Source of the DNA: JAANXG01 sp963731035 | GTDB taxonomy: Bacteria > Pseudomonadota > Gammaproteobacteria > Arenicellales > JAANXG01 | Assembly: GCA_963731035.1 (NCBI GenBank) | Contig: CAVSUY010000017.1 | Location: 366,484-430,483, forward strand | Direction of reading: 5' to 3' | DNA: 64,000 nt | Shown: one piece after another, positions 20,683 to 29,965 of the stretch | How the letters are laid out: every line of letters begins with the position of its first letter | Numbering within the stretch: the stretch's first letter is position 1 | Notes under the pieces: model-generated | What the model saw: the letters and a program-made list of their open reading frames with translations, nothing else | Databases searched by the model: none | What the model was told of the DNA's origin: nothing | Program-made: the position numbers and the translations under genes

Positions 20683-22782
20683 GTGGCGATCAATCCAGAC
20701 CAGGAACTGCGTGCCGAGACGGACCTGACCAAGCCGGAATACTTCATCAACCGCGAGCTCAGTCAGCTGGCGTTCAACCAGCGGGTTTTCGACCTGGCCA
20801 AGGATGAGCGTGTGCCGCTGCTGGAAAGGCTCCGCTTTCTGTGCATCACCAGCTCGAACCTCGACGAGTTCTTCGAGGTGCGTGTCGCCGGCCTGGTCCA
20901 GCAGGCGGAGCTGGGCGGCACCCAGACCGGGCCGGACGGGCTCACTCCCCAGGATGCCCTGAGCCGGATCAGCCGCATGGCGCACAAGCTGGTCGGGGAG
21001 CAGTACGCGTTTCTGAATGACGTCCTGCTGCCGGAGTTGGAGCGGCAGGGGATTCGTTTCCGCAGGCGCGAGGAATGGGACGCGTCTCAAAAGCGATTCC
21101 TGCAGGACTTCTTCGAGCAGGAGGTCATGCCCGTCATTACGCCCATCCGGCTGGATCCCGCTCATCCCTTCCCCCGGACCCTGAACAAAAGCCTGAATTT
21201 CATCGTACTGCTCAAGGGCAACGACGCCTTCGGCAACCAGGACGGGATGGCCATCGTGCCGGCGCCCCGCGCGCTGCCCCGATTGCTCCGCATCCCCGAG
21301 GAGATCAGCCAAGGTCCCAACGACTTCGCGTTCCTTTCCTCGGTGATCCATACCTTCGTAAACCAGCTTTTCCCGGGTATGGAGTCCACCGGCTGTTACC
21401 AGTTCCGGGTGACGCGCAACAGCGACCTGTTTGTAGACACCGAGGAAGTGGACGACCTGCTGCGGGCGCTGGAAGGTGAGCTGCCCTCTCGCCGCTATGG
21501 TGACGCCGTGCGTCTCGAGGTGGCGGACAATTGTCCCGAAGGCCCGTCGCAATTCCTGCTGCGCAAGTTCGAGCTGACCGAACAGGACCTCTATCAGGTG
21601 AAGGGCCCCGTGAACCTCGGTCGAATGATTACGCTGCCGGATATGGTGGACCGCCCCGACCTGAAGTACCCTAGTTTCACACCGGGTATGCCCAAGCAGT
21701 ATTCCCCCGGCGCCAACATATTTACCGCGATAAAGAACGGCGACATTCTTCTTCATCATCCCTTCCAGTCGTTCACCCCCGTGGTGGAATTCATGCGCCA
21801 GGCCACGGAGGATCCCAACGTGCTGGCGATCAAGCAGACGTTGTACCGTACGGGCCTCGATTCAGTGCTGGTCCAGTCGCTCATGGAGGCGGCTCGGAAG
21901 GGCAAGGAAGTGACGGTGGTCGTCGAGCTGCGCGCCAGGTTCGACGAGGAAGCGAACATAGAGATCGCCACCAAGCTCCAGGAGGCCGGTGTTCACGTCG
22001 TCTATGGCATCGTCGGATACAAGACCCACGCGAAGATGCTCATGGTGGTCCGCCGAGAGCAGAACCACCTGGTGCGCTACCTGCATCTCGGAACAGGCAA
22101 CTACCACTATCGCACCGCGAGACTGTATACCGATTACGGGCTGTTCACCTGCGACCCCGACTTCGGCGACGATATCCACAAGATCTTCATGCAGCTCACC
22201 ACCCACAGCAAGCACCCTCCCTTGAAGCGCCTGCTGCACTCGCCGTTCACCTTGCAGTCCGGCGTGATCGAACGCATCAACCGGGAGGCGGAGAATGCCA
22301 GGCTCGGCCGTCCGGCACGCATCATCGCCAAGGTCAACGGCTTGGTCAGCGCCCAGGTCATCACCGCCTTGTACGGTGCATCGCAAAGCGGGGTGAAGAT
22401 AGATCTCATAGTGCGCGGGGTCTGCTGTCTGAAACCGGGCGTCAAGGACGTGTCCGACAACATCACGGTGCGGTCCATCGTCGGCCGCTTCCTGGAGCAC
22501 ACCCGCGTGTACTACTTCGAGAACGGGGGGACGCCGGAACTCTACTGCTCGAGCGCCGACTGGATGCCCCGCAACCTCATACAGCGAGTCGAACTGTGCT
22601 TCCCCATCTTGAACCTGAAGCTGAAGCAGCGCATCGTGCGCGACCTCAAGCTTTACCTGGAGGACAACGCCTGTTCATGGGTAATGGACGAAACCGGTGA
22701 ATACAAGCGGCAGGTGCACGGGGAAGGGGAAGAGCGTCTGTCGGCACAGGACCGATTGCTGGAGGAGTATCGGGAGCATTGA
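20683..22782 (+). CDS. ppk1: polyphosphate kinase 1
   Basis: A 699-residue enzyme that reversibly makes polyphosphate from ATP. The N-terminal domain opens YFINRELSQLAFNQRVFDLA. The catalytic phosphohistidine is His449 in GYKTHAKMLMV, followed by HLGTGNYHYRTARLYTDYGL; the second essential His is 606 in FLEHTRVYYFENG. Length is normal. It starts with GTG preceded by GAGGG. It is convergent with ppx, which degrades the same polymer; the two genes are separated only by a REP block. Confidence 0.97.
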   Translation: MAINPDQELRAETDLTKPEYFINRELSQLAFNQRVFDLAKDERVPLLERLRFLCITSSNLDEFFEVRVAGLVQQAELGGTQTGPDGLTPQDALSRISRMAHKLVGEQYAFLNDVLLPELERQGIRFRRREEWDASQKRFLQDFFEQEVMPVITPIRLDPAHPFPRTLNKSLNFIVLLKGNDAFGNQDGMAIVPAPRALPRLLRIPEEISQGPNDFAFLSSVIHTFVNQLFPGMESTGCYQFRVTRNSDLFVDTEEVDDLLRALEGELPSRRYGDAVRLEVADNCPEGPSQFLLRKFELTEQDLYQVKGPVNLGRMITLPDMVDRPDLKYPSFTPGMPKQYSPGANIFTAIKNGDILLHHPFQSFTPVVEFMRQATEDPNVLAIKQTLYRTGLDSVLVQSLMEAARKGKEVTVVVELRARFDEEANIEIATKLQEAGVHVVYGIVGYKTHAKMLMVVRREQNHLVRYLHLGTGNYHYRTARLYTDYGLFTCDPDFGDDIHKIFMQLTTHSKHPPLKRLLHSPFTLQSGVIERINREAENARLGRPARIIAKVNGLVSAQVITALYGASQSGVKIDLIVRGVCCLKPGVKDVSDNITVRSIVGRFLEHTRVYYFENGGTPELYCSSADWMPRNLIQRVELCFPILNLKLKQRIVRDLKLYLEDNACSWVMDETGEYKRQVHGEGEERLSAQDRLLEEYREH

Positions 22783-22799
22783 TCCGGAGTCTCGTGGCT

Positions 22800-23096
22800 C
22801 ATCGCGGCTGAAGCCGCTCCTACAATCCGGAGTTCTGTAGCTCGGTGATCGACGGATTGCCATGGGAAATCTTCCGAACTTCCACCATCGATGGGCGGTT
22901 GCGTCGAATCGCGGCTGAAGCCGCTCCTGCAATCCGGAGTTCTGTAGCTCGGTGATCGACGGATTGCCATGGGAAATCTTCCGAACTTCCACCATCGATG
23001 GGCGGTTGCGTCGAATCGCGGCTGAAGCCGCTCCTCCACTCCGGGGTTCTGCACCTCGGTGATCTACGGATTGTAGGAGCGGCTTCAGCCGCGATC
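22800..23096. repeat. REP block with a 106-base direct repeat
   Basis: Three reverse REP copies (22800, 22909, 23016) and one forward copy (23067). The unit between the first two, containing CGGTGATCGACGGATTGCC and TTCCACCATCGATGGGCGG, is repeated almost exactly, so the block grew by tandem duplication. It separates the convergent ppk1 and ppx ends. Confidence 0.9.
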
Positions 23097-23128
23097 GGCT
23101 TCGCCCGGGTCTCAAACCAAGGCCCGCC

Positions 23129-24700
23129 TCAACCCTGGTCAAACGTCTCCAGAACCAGTTCGATATCCGCCGCCTGCAGATATACCCGCTCCTGCTCCAG
23201 GTCGGCCCAGGTCAGCGGGTGACTCTCCGCCCACGCCCGGGGCAGACTCAGCGTCACCCTGTCCCCGGCTGCATGCAGTTCGTAGTCTTCCGGCAGTACG
23301 TCCTGGCGGCCGCGCTGCAAGAGGACCGCCAGACGCAGCAGCACGCACAGGCGCCGGGTGGACTCAACGCTTTCCGCGATCAGTTGTTGATATGCGCTAG
23401 CCGGGAACTTCCTGCGGTGTCCCCGGATCAAGGTCGCCAGGATCTGCTGCTCGTTTCTGGAGAAGCCGGCCAGGTCGGCGTTGATCGCGACGTAGGCTCC
23501 GTGCTTGTGGTACTGGCCGTGGGAGATCAGCAGACCGATCTCGTGCACGCGAGCCGCCCACCGGAGCATGTTCAGGTGCTCCTCGTGGTCCAGGTTCCAT
23601 TGCGGCGAGACCTTCTCGAACAGCTTTACGGCCGTCCGTTCTACCCGGGCCGCGTGTGCCGCATCCACCGACCAACGGCTCGCCAGGCTGTCGATGCTTC
23701 GCTGACGCACATCGGTGTGCTCGATACGGCCGATCAGGTCGTACAGCACGCCTTCCCGAAGCGCGAGCTCCGAGACGTCCATATGCTCGATGCCCAGCAG
23801 GTCGAACACCGCCCAAAGGACGACCGCGCCGCCTACGAATATACCGCGCCGGTCCTCGGCCAGCCCCGGTAGGCTCAGATCGTCGAAATGGGAGACGCTG
23901 TACAGGTGCTGGCGCAGGCGGTCCATCGCCGAGCGGGTGATGCCACGCTCGCACCAACCCTGATGCTGACAAATGGTGCGAATCGCCTTGATGGTACCGG
24001 AGCAGCCGATGGTCCTGTCCCGCGGCGCGTTGCGGAATATGTGGCTCACCGGCTGCAGGCTGAGCTCCGCCTCCAATTCGGCGGCCCGCAGGCGTTTCTT
24101 CTTTACCTTCCCGTCACTGAAGAACCGGTTGGTAAGCCCGACACATCCTACGTGCAGGCTCTCCCGGTCAAAGATCTCGAAGCCTTTGCCGGTGATAACC
24201 TCGGTGCTGCCGCCGCCGATATCGACGACGAGCCGGCTCTCCTCTCTCGCCTCCAGCCCGTGCGCGACCCCGAGATAGATGAGCCTTGCCTCTTCGCGCC
24301 CCGCAATCACCTCGATGGGATGGCCCAGGACTGCTTGCGCGCGGCTGAGAAATGCCGAGGTATTCCGAGCCTGACGCAATGTGTTGGTGCCCACGGCCCG
24401 GACGCTCCCTCTGGGAAGATTGCGAAGGCGCTGACCGAAGCGGTCCAGGCACGCCAACGCGTCCTGCTGCGCCTGGTCGCTCAGAATTTTTTTGGCATCC
24501 AGGCCGGCGCCGAGCCGTATGGACTCCCGCAGGCGGTCGACCACCACCAACTCACCATGATGGATTTCGGCGACGATGAGGTGGAAGCTGTTGGATCCGA
24601 GATCGACGGCTGCGATGGTACCGGGTCTGGCATGCGGAGAAGGCTGGGGCCGCGTCCCGTCGGGCTGCGGGCTGGAAACAAACTTGGGTTCGGATGCCAC
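23129..24700 (-). CDS. ppx: exopolyphosphatase (Ppx/GppA family)
   Basis: A 523-residue phosphatase that removes terminal phosphates from polyphosphate. The ASKHA nucleotide-binding motifs are present: AAVDLGSNSFHLIVAEI (about residue 31), the GREEARLIYLGVAHGL helix, VVDIGGGSTEVI (about residue 168) and GCSGTIKAI. The C-terminal half is the HD-like helical domain (ARVHEIGLLISHGQYHKHGAY). It begins with GTG. A close relative, GppA, hydrolyses pppGpp; pairing with ppk1 favours Ppx. Confidence 0.93.
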   Translation of the reverse strand: MASEPKFVSSPQPDGTRPQPSPHARPGTIAAVDLGSNSFHLIVAEIHHGELVVVDRLRESIRLGAGLDAKKILSDQAQQDALACLDRFGQRLRNLPRGSVRAVGTNTLRQARNTSAFLSRAQAVLGHPIEVIAGREEARLIYLGVAHGLEAREESRLVVDIGGGSTEVITGKGFEIFDRESLHVGCVGLTNRFFSDGKVKKKRLRAAELEAELSLQPVSHIFRNAPRDRTIGCSGTIKAIRTICQHQGWCERGITRSAMDRLRQHLYSVSHFDDLSLPGLAEDRRGIFVGGAVVLWAVFDLLGIEHMDVSELALREGVLYDLIGRIEHTDVRQRSIDSLASRWSVDAAHAARVERTAVKLFEKVSPQWNLDHEEHLNMLRWAARVHEIGLLISHGQYHKHGAYVAINADLAGFSRNEQQILATLIRGHRRKFPASAYQQLIAESVESTRRLCVLLRLAVLLQRGRQDVLPEDYELHAAGDRVTLSLPRAWAESHPLTWADLEQERVYLQAADIELVLETFDQG

Positions 24701-24792
24701 TTATGATTTGCCAATGCGCCACGGCACGACGCGGATTCTGACACATCCGGCGGTCCAGAGGAAAAAGGATTTCCCCGCAGCTTGCCGGAGAA

Positions 24793-25068
24793 TTGTAGGA
24801 GCGGCTTCAGCCGCGATTGCGATTTGTCCCGCGCCCGCGATCCCAGCATCTGCTCCGTCCGTGGAGGTCAAAGCCGCTCTACAATCCGATACTCGGCACC
24901 GCGTTGAACCAGGCGTTGTAGGAGCGGCTTCAGCCGCGATTGCGATTTGTCCCGCGCTCGCGATCCCAGCATCTGCTCCATCCGTGGAGGTCAAAGCCGC
25001 TCTACAATCCGATACGCGGCACTGCGTTGAACCAGGCGTTGTAGGAGCGGCTTCAGCCGCGATCGGCA
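24793..25068. repeat. three-copy REP array, 122-base period
   Basis: GTAGGAGCGGCTTCAGCCGC begins at about 24796, 24918 and 25041. Between copies lie GATCCCAGCATCTGCTCC and a degenerate reverse arm AAAGCCGCTCTACAATCCG. The first two units are nearly identical, showing recent tandem duplication. The array lies between ppx and the aminotransferase gene. Confidence 0.9.
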
Positions 25069-25088
25069 GTCCGTGGATCCAAATCGGC

Positions 25089-26459
25089 CTACGTCTTACC
25101 CAACTTCTCCATGGTCATGTCCAGGCTCCTGCGGGCCTTGTCAATGAGTTCGTCGATCTGTGCGTCGCTGATTACCAGGGGTGGCGAGACGATCATGCAG
25201 TCGCGCACCGCGCGCATCACCAGGCCGTTGTCCAGGCACAGGTCACGGCAGATCTCGCCAACTTGCCCCGCTTCATCGAACGGCCGGCGCGAGCCCTTGT
25301 CGGGAACCAGCTCGAGGGCCCCCATCAGGCCCACGCTGCGTGCTTCACCGACCAGGGGATGATCCGCCAGCGTCGACCAGGACTTCTGAAAGTAGCCCGC
25401 AGCGTGGTCGTGTACGCGCTCCACCAGGCGTTCGCCCTCGAGGATGCGCAGGTTGGCCAGCGCCACTGCCGCGCAGGTCGGGTGGCCCGAGTAGGTGTAG
25501 CCGTGGAAGAATTCGCCCGCCTTTTCTATGAACGGCTCCGCCAGCTTGTCGCTGATCGCCACGGCCCCCAGGGGCAGGTAGCCGGATGTAATGCCTTTGG
25601 CCATGCTCATCAGATCGGGTTCCAGATCGTAGTACTGGGAGCCGAACCAGCGGCCCAGACGGCCGAATCCACAGATCACCTCGTCAGCAACGAACAGTAT
25701 GTCGCGCTCGCCACAGATGCGCTTGACCTCCGGCCAATAGCTTTCCGGCGGCACGATCACGCCGCCGGCGCCCTGTACGGGTTCGGCGATGAAGGCCGCG
25801 ACCGCGTCCTCGCCGAGCCGGTCGATCTCCTCGCCGAGGGCGGCCGCCGCCTGCCGGCCGAACTCCTCGGGCGAAAGCTCGCCGCCTTCACTGAACCAGT
25901 AGGGCTGGGCGATGTGAACGATGTCCGGTATGGGCAGCCCGCTCTGGGCATGCATGGCTTTCATGCCGCCCAGGCTGGCAGCGGCGACAGTGGAACCGTG
26001 ATAAGCGTTTTGGCGGGCGATGATGGTCTTCTTCCCCGGTTTTCCCATTACGTCCCAGTAGGTCCGGACCAGGCGCACCACCGTGTCGTTGGCTTCCGAG
26101 CCGGAGCCGGTGAAGAAGAACCGGTTGAGGTCGCCGGGCGTCAGCCGCGCCAGCGTCGCGCTGAGCTCGATGACCGGAGGATGGGATGTCTGGAAGAAAG
26201 TATTGTAGTAGGGCAGTTCCCGCATCTGCCGGTCGGCGGCCTCGGCCAGTTCGTCGCGGCCGTAGCCGATGTTGACGCACCACAGGCCGGCCATGCCGTC
26301 CAGCAGGCGGTTGCCTTCGGAGTCCCACAGGTAGACGCCGTCCGCTTTCCTGATGACGCGCGGTCCCTTGGCGCTCAGCTTCCTGGTGTCGGTGAATGGG
26401 TGCCAGTGATGAGCGCTGTCGCGCGCCTGCAGGTCGATGGTTTCTGGTTTTGGATTCAT
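25089..26459 (-). CDS. spuC: class III aminotransferase (putrescine/polyamine-pyruvate type)
   Basis: A 456-residue PLP enzyme that most resembles SpuC-type putrescine:pyruvate aminotransferases. It opens with DSAHHWHPFTDTR, has FTGSGSEANDTVVRL (phosphate-binding region, about residue 116), NAYHGSTVAAASLGG, the AEPVQGAGGVIVPP stretch, FVADEVICGFGRLG and the PLP lysine Lys288 in SMAKGITSGYLPLGA. It is the third gene after the GS-like ligase and amidotransferase on the same strand. The symbol is by family and context; other omega-amino acid substrates are possible. Confidence 0.86.
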   Translation of the reverse strand: MNPKPETIDLQARDSAHHWHPFTDTRKLSAKGPRVIRKADGVYLWDSEGNRLLDGMAGLWCVNIGYGRDELAEAADRQMRELPYYNTFFQTSHPPVIELSATLARLTPGDLNRFFFTGSGSEANDTVVRLVRTYWDVMGKPGKKTIIARQNAYHGSTVAAASLGGMKAMHAQSGLPIPDIVHIAQPYWFSEGGELSPEEFGRQAAAALGEEIDRLGEDAVAAFIAEPVQGAGGVIVPPESYWPEVKRICGERDILFVADEVICGFGRLGRWFGSQYYDLEPDLMSMAKGITSGYLPLGAVAISDKLAEPFIEKAGEFFHGYTYSGHPTCAAVALANLRILEGERLVERVHDHAAGYFQKSWSTLADHPLVGEARSVGLMGALELVPDKGSRRPFDEAGQVGEICRDLCLDNGLVMRAVRDCMIVSPPLVISDAQIDELIDKARRSLDMTMEKLGKT

Positions 26460-26468
26460 GTCGGCTCT

Positions 26469-26565
26469 CGTAGGTCGGGCTTCAGCCCGACAATAGTTTG
26501 GATGTCGCGTGCAGGTCGGGCTTCAGGCCCGACAACGGTTTCGGTGTCGGGCCTGAAGCCCGACC
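26469..26565. repeat. second palindromic repeat family
   Basis: Three arms of GTCGGGCTTCAGGCCCGAC type (forward, forward, reverse). They have the layout of the main REP family but a different stem (CGGGCTTCAGCCCG). They sit between the aminotransferase and the amidotransferase genes. Confidence 0.85.
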
Positions 26566-26579
26566 CACATGAACGGCCC

Positions 26580-27311
26580 TCAAGCCGTCTTTGTGCCCGG
26601 AGCCAGTCGCTCCTCCAGGAACTGGACGATCCACTGCGCGACCTGCGCGGTGTCGATGGGACTGCCCAGACCCTTCAACGCGGCGTCTGCGTCCTGTTCG
26701 GGAATGGCCTTTCCCCGCCGGACCCCGATCAGATCCCTGAGATAACCTGTCTGGAACTCGGGGTGTGGCTGAATCGAGAGGGCGCTGCCTCGATAGACCA
26801 GCACGGCGTAGGGACAGAACCCCGAGCCGGCGACCACCTCCGCGTCCTCGGGCAGCCGGGTCACCTGGTCCTGGTGCAGGGCGTTGAGGGAGAACTCGCC
26901 GTCGACCCCGGTCATCCACGACGGTTTTCGGTGTATCAGATACTTCTGCACTCCGAGAGCCCAGCCCTTGTGGGATTTTTCCGCGGTGCCGCCGAGGGCC
27001 TCGGCCAGGATCTGGTGGCCGAAGCAGATCCCTACTATGGGGACGTCTTTCGAATAGGCCGTTCTCAGGAACTCCTTCAAGGGCTCTATCCACGGCAGTG
27101 TGTCGTACACACCGTGGCGGGAGCCGGTAATCAGCCAGGCATCACATTCGTCCGGGCTGTTCGGGAGCTGTCCCTCGGTGACGTGGTAGACCGCGAATTG
27201 GAGTTGCGGCGCGGCGGACCGCAGCAGCCGCTCGAACATCGCGGGATAGTCACCGTGCTTGGTGCTCAGCGGCTCGGGCACTTTACCCGTTTCCAGTATT
27301 CCGATTTTCAC
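26580..27311 (-). CDS. class I glutamine amidotransferase-like hydrolase
   Basis: A 243-residue protein with the full amidotransferase triad: Cys96 in VGICFGHQILA, and His183 and Glu185 in SIQPHPEFQ. The oxyanion loop ITGSRHGVYD is present. It resembles the COG0518 GMP-synthase-like group more than PuuD. It starts 4 bases after the GS-like stop and is followed by the aminotransferase, so a role in releasing glutamate from gamma-glutamylated intermediates (as PuuD/SpuA do) is likely from context, not proven. Confidence 0.86.
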   Translation of the reverse strand: MKIGILETGKVPEPLSTKHGDYPAMFERLLRSAAPQLQFAVYHVTEGQLPNSPDECDAWLITGSRHGVYDTLPWIEPLKEFLRTAYSKDVPIVGICFGHQILAEALGGTAEKSHKGWALGVQKYLIHRKPSWMTGVDGEFSLNALHQDQVTRLPEDAEVVAGSGFCPYAVLVYRGSALSIQPHPEFQTGYLRDLIGVRRGKAIPEQDADAALKGLGSPIDTAQVAQWIVQFLEERLAPGTKTA

Positions 27312-27315
27312 GCTA

Positions 27316-28695
27316 TCAGACCGATTCCAGATAACTGTTCAACTCGAACTCGGAGATCTGGTTCGAGAACCGGGCGATCTCCTGTTTCTTCAAGGCTACC
27401 ATCATTCTCACGAGCAGGGGATCGAACAGGTCGTCGACGATGGGGCTGTGCTCGAACACCGCCAGCGATTCTTTCCATCCGCAGTCGATCGGCAGGGTTT
27501 CGGACGCGTAGGCGTTGCCCGTGATGGGATCCGGGGGAATCATCCGGCTCTGTATTCCCCGCAGGGCCGTGCCGAGCACCGCCGCGACCACGAGATAAGG
27601 GTTGGCGTCGGCGCCGGCCACCCGGTGTTCGACACGCTTGGCGGAAGGATCCCCCGCGGGGATGCGCAGCGCCGTGGTGCGGTTCTCGTAACCCCATACC
27701 GGGATCGTGGGTGCGTAGGATTCCGAACGCATCCGTCGGTAGGAGTTCATGTGCGGGGCGAACACCGTAATCAGGTCCGGCATGGCTTCGATGAGGCCGG
27801 CCACGGCGAAGCGCAATACGTCGGTGCCGGTCGCGGCACCGTTGTCGAAGATATTGCTGCCGTCCTTGTCCAAGAGGCTGAAATGCACGTGGCAGCCGTT
27901 TCCGGACATCCCGGCGTAGGGCTTGGCCATGAAGGTCGCTACGAATCCATGCTTCCTGGCGACGCCGCGTACGATACGCTTGAGAAGCACGGCCTCGTCC
28001 GCCGCCCGCAGGGCGTCCGGTACGTGCTTGAGGTTGATTTCGAACTGTCCCACTCCGAACTCGGACAACGCCGTGTCTGCGGAAACACCCTGGGCCTCGC
28101 AGGCGGAGTACACGTCCTCCACGAAAGCGCCGAAATGCTCCAGCTCGTCCACCGAGTGCAGGCTGTCGAATTTGAGCGATTGGCTGGTGATGGGTGAGGT
28201 CGGCGGCTCGGGCCGTCCGTTGCGAACGTTCAACAGGTAGAACTCCAGTTCCACGGCCACGACCGGCGTCAGCTCGAGCGCGCGATAACGGTCCAGGACC
28301 CGGCCGAGGGCATGACGCGGGTCTGCCGGGCAGGGCGAGTGGTCGTCGTAGTAAACGGACATCGGCAGGTAGGCGCTGGGAGGGGTGGTCCAGAACGCCG
28401 GGACCAGCCCCCGTTCCGTGGGCAGGCAAACTCCGTCCGCGTCGCCGGTTTCCATGGCCATCTGCGGCACGTCGGTACCCCAGATATCCACGCACAAGGA
28501 TGAGATGGGCATGCGCACGCCACCTCCGAACGCCTTGGCCAGGTTCTCCCGGGGCAGGCGCTTGCCCCGGGGCACGCCGTTCAGGTCGCTGAAGAACATC
28601 GTGATGCCGGTGATGTCGGGATAACGCTGGAACAGGGACTGCGCGTCCTTCACGGCTTTCGGGTCGGCGTGCACTTTGAGGTTTTCCGGTCGCAT
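27316..28695 (-). CDS. glutamine synthetase family protein (gamma-glutamylpolyamine synthetase-like)
   Basis: A 459-residue GS-fold ligase. Seen are ITGMFF-type entry DITGITMFFSDLNGVPRGKR (residue 28 on), VELEFYLLNV (about residue 145), SEFGVGQFEINL, the GCHVHFSLLDKDG loop (about 273) and NRTTALRIP (about 345). It heads the GS-amidotransferase-aminotransferase operon that matches Pseudomonas spuABC and E. coli puu logic: glutamylate a polyamine, oxidise or transaminate, hydrolyse. It differs clearly from the GS at 17402, so the two probably prefer different amines. Confidence 0.9.
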   Translation of the reverse strand: MRPENLKVHADPKAVKDAQSLFQRYPDITGITMFFSDLNGVPRGKRLPRENLAKAFGGGVRMPISSLCVDIWGTDVPQMAMETGDADGVCLPTERGLVPAFWTTPPSAYLPMSVYYDDHSPCPADPRHALGRVLDRYRALELTPVVAVELEFYLLNVRNGRPEPPTSPITSQSLKFDSLHSVDELEHFGAFVEDVYSACEAQGVSADTALSEFGVGQFEINLKHVPDALRAADEAVLLKRIVRGVARKHGFVATFMAKPYAGMSGNGCHVHFSLLDKDGSNIFDNGAATGTDVLRFAVAGLIEAMPDLITVFAPHMNSYRRMRSESYAPTIPVWGYENRTTALRIPAGDPSAKRVEHRVAGADANPYLVVAAVLGTALRGIQSRMIPPDPITGNAYASETLPIDCGWKESLAVFEHSPIVDDLFDPLLVRMMVALKKQEIARFSNQISEFELNSYLESV

Positions 28696-29109
28696 GAGTG
28701 GGGCGTGATTCTAGTGCATGCCGGACGAGGTGAACATCGATCCACCGATTCGGAGGTGACGTGAGTGAGCACCGTTCGTCGCCGCGTTTTGCCGCCGAAT
28801 GACCAGTTTTTCCGCGGCTTTTCGCCTCCGGTTCCGTGGCAAGTGCTGGCAATGCCATGACGGTATTCGGGCTTTTTGGGTCAGGGCCGGAATCTTCAGC
28901 AGCAGTGGCGCGCGAGGCAGACGATCTGCCCGCTGTGGAAAGCCCTTGGACCGAGTCCAATTCGTGGTGGCAAACGGCGAGTTGCACTTCCTTGCATTTT
29001 TCATTTGAGGAGCTACCTTTACATTTATAACGATGGAAGGTTCCAGTTCGCATATAACGAACATTCGACAACAATAGTTGTAGTGGTGCCGGTGGGGGTG
29101 TCAAAACAA
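28696..29109. promoter_or_regulatory. divergent intergenic region upstream of the chemosensory operon
   Basis: No gene is seen in these 414 bases. The right part is unusually AT-rich (28990-29090). TTGAGG at 29005 and TATAAC at 29026 could be a weak promoter pair with a short 15-base spacer. CGAACATTCG and ACAACAATAGTTGT at about 29057-29081 are small inverted repeats that could be an operator. Confidence 0.35.
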
Positions 29110-29943
29110 ATGAATGTATCGTCGGGGATATATTCCCTGGGCGTCTTCGGATTGTCTGCGACACAGCGGATGGTTTTGGCCAGTCTCTGCAAGCTTTCGC
29201 GGAATCGCAAGGTCAGATACGTAATGCTGGATTCCGATTCCGCGCGGTCGGCCGACATTGCGGTAGTGGCTTCGGACGATGCAACTGCAGTCCAGCTGTG
29301 GAAACGCTCTATAGTCCGTACCAACGTGCCCGTTGTTCTCGTGAGCATAGCGCCGCTTACCGACCTCGACTCTCACCAATACAATCTCCTCAGGAGCCAC
29401 CTTTCCGGCGGGCTGCTGCAGTTGCTTGATCGCGTCGCGGTGAACGAGCTGCGTCACCAGGCACCGCTTGTGGTGAGCGATCACATCGAGGTCAAGGAGA
29501 GCGACAAGGCGGCGACCTGTCGATCATCGTTCGCCAGAGCGTTAGTGATCGATGACAGCCTGTCCGTGCGGACACAGATGAATCTCTGTCTTGGCAAACT
29601 CGGCATCTCCAACGACATTGCCGAAGACGGTCAACAGGGTCTGCAAAAGCTCGAGGAGCGCTACTACGACCTTGTATTCCTGGACGTGATGCTGCCCGAC
29701 ATGGACGGCTACCAGGTCTGCAAGCTGATCAAGCGTGACCCGAGAATGCATCGGCTACCGGTCATCATGTTGACCAGCAAGGGTTCGACTATAAACAGGC
29801 TCCAGGGGTCCATCGCAGGATGCGACCGCTATCTCGTCAAGCCCGCGTCAGAGGCCGATGTCATCAAGGTGGTCAGAGATTTCCTGCCGGCGGCGCGCGC
29901 GCACGTTTCCCGATCCGATTTTACAACACTGCGTTCAACCTAA
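29110..29943 (+). CDS. pilG: PilG-like response regulator with extra N-terminal domain
   Basis: A 278-residue protein. Residues about 145-265 are a standard receiver: acidic pair in ALVIDDSLSVRTQM, phosphoacceptor Asp192 in LVFLDVMLPDMDGY, Thr in MLTSKGS and Lys in YLVKPAS. The first 140 residues (YSLGVFGLSATQRMVLASL onward) resemble the degenerate receiver-like N terminus seen in some betaproteobacterial PilG-type regulators; canonical PilG lacks it. The ATG at 29110 was chosen because upstream codons are non-family. It opens an operon with pilH, pilI, two secreted proteins, pilJ and chpA. Confidence 0.82.
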   Translation: MNVSSGIYSLGVFGLSATQRMVLASLCKLSRNRKVRYVMLDSDSARSADIAVVASDDATAVQLWKRSIVRTNVPVVLVSIAPLTDLDSHQYNLLRSHLSGGLLQLLDRVAVNELRHQAPLVVSDHIEVKESDKAATCRSSFARALVIDDSLSVRTQMNLCLGKLGISNDIAEDGQQGLQKLEERYYDLVFLDVMLPDMDGYQVCKLIKRDPRMHRLPVIMLTSKGSTINRLQGSIAGCDRYLVKPASEADVIKVVRDFLPAARAHVSRSDFTTLRST

Positions 29944-29965
29944 ACTCAAGAGAGGACAAGCGGCT

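Noticed and set aside
24576..27524. A 982-codon plus-strand frame crossing ppx, the aminotransferase and the amidotransferase
   Set aside because: It runs through REP repeats and antisense to three well-identified genes and has no recognisable domain.
27308..29164. A 618-codon minus-strand frame overlapping the second GS-like gene
   Set aside because: The other minus frame encodes a complete GS-family protein with catalytic motifs; this one is its shadow.
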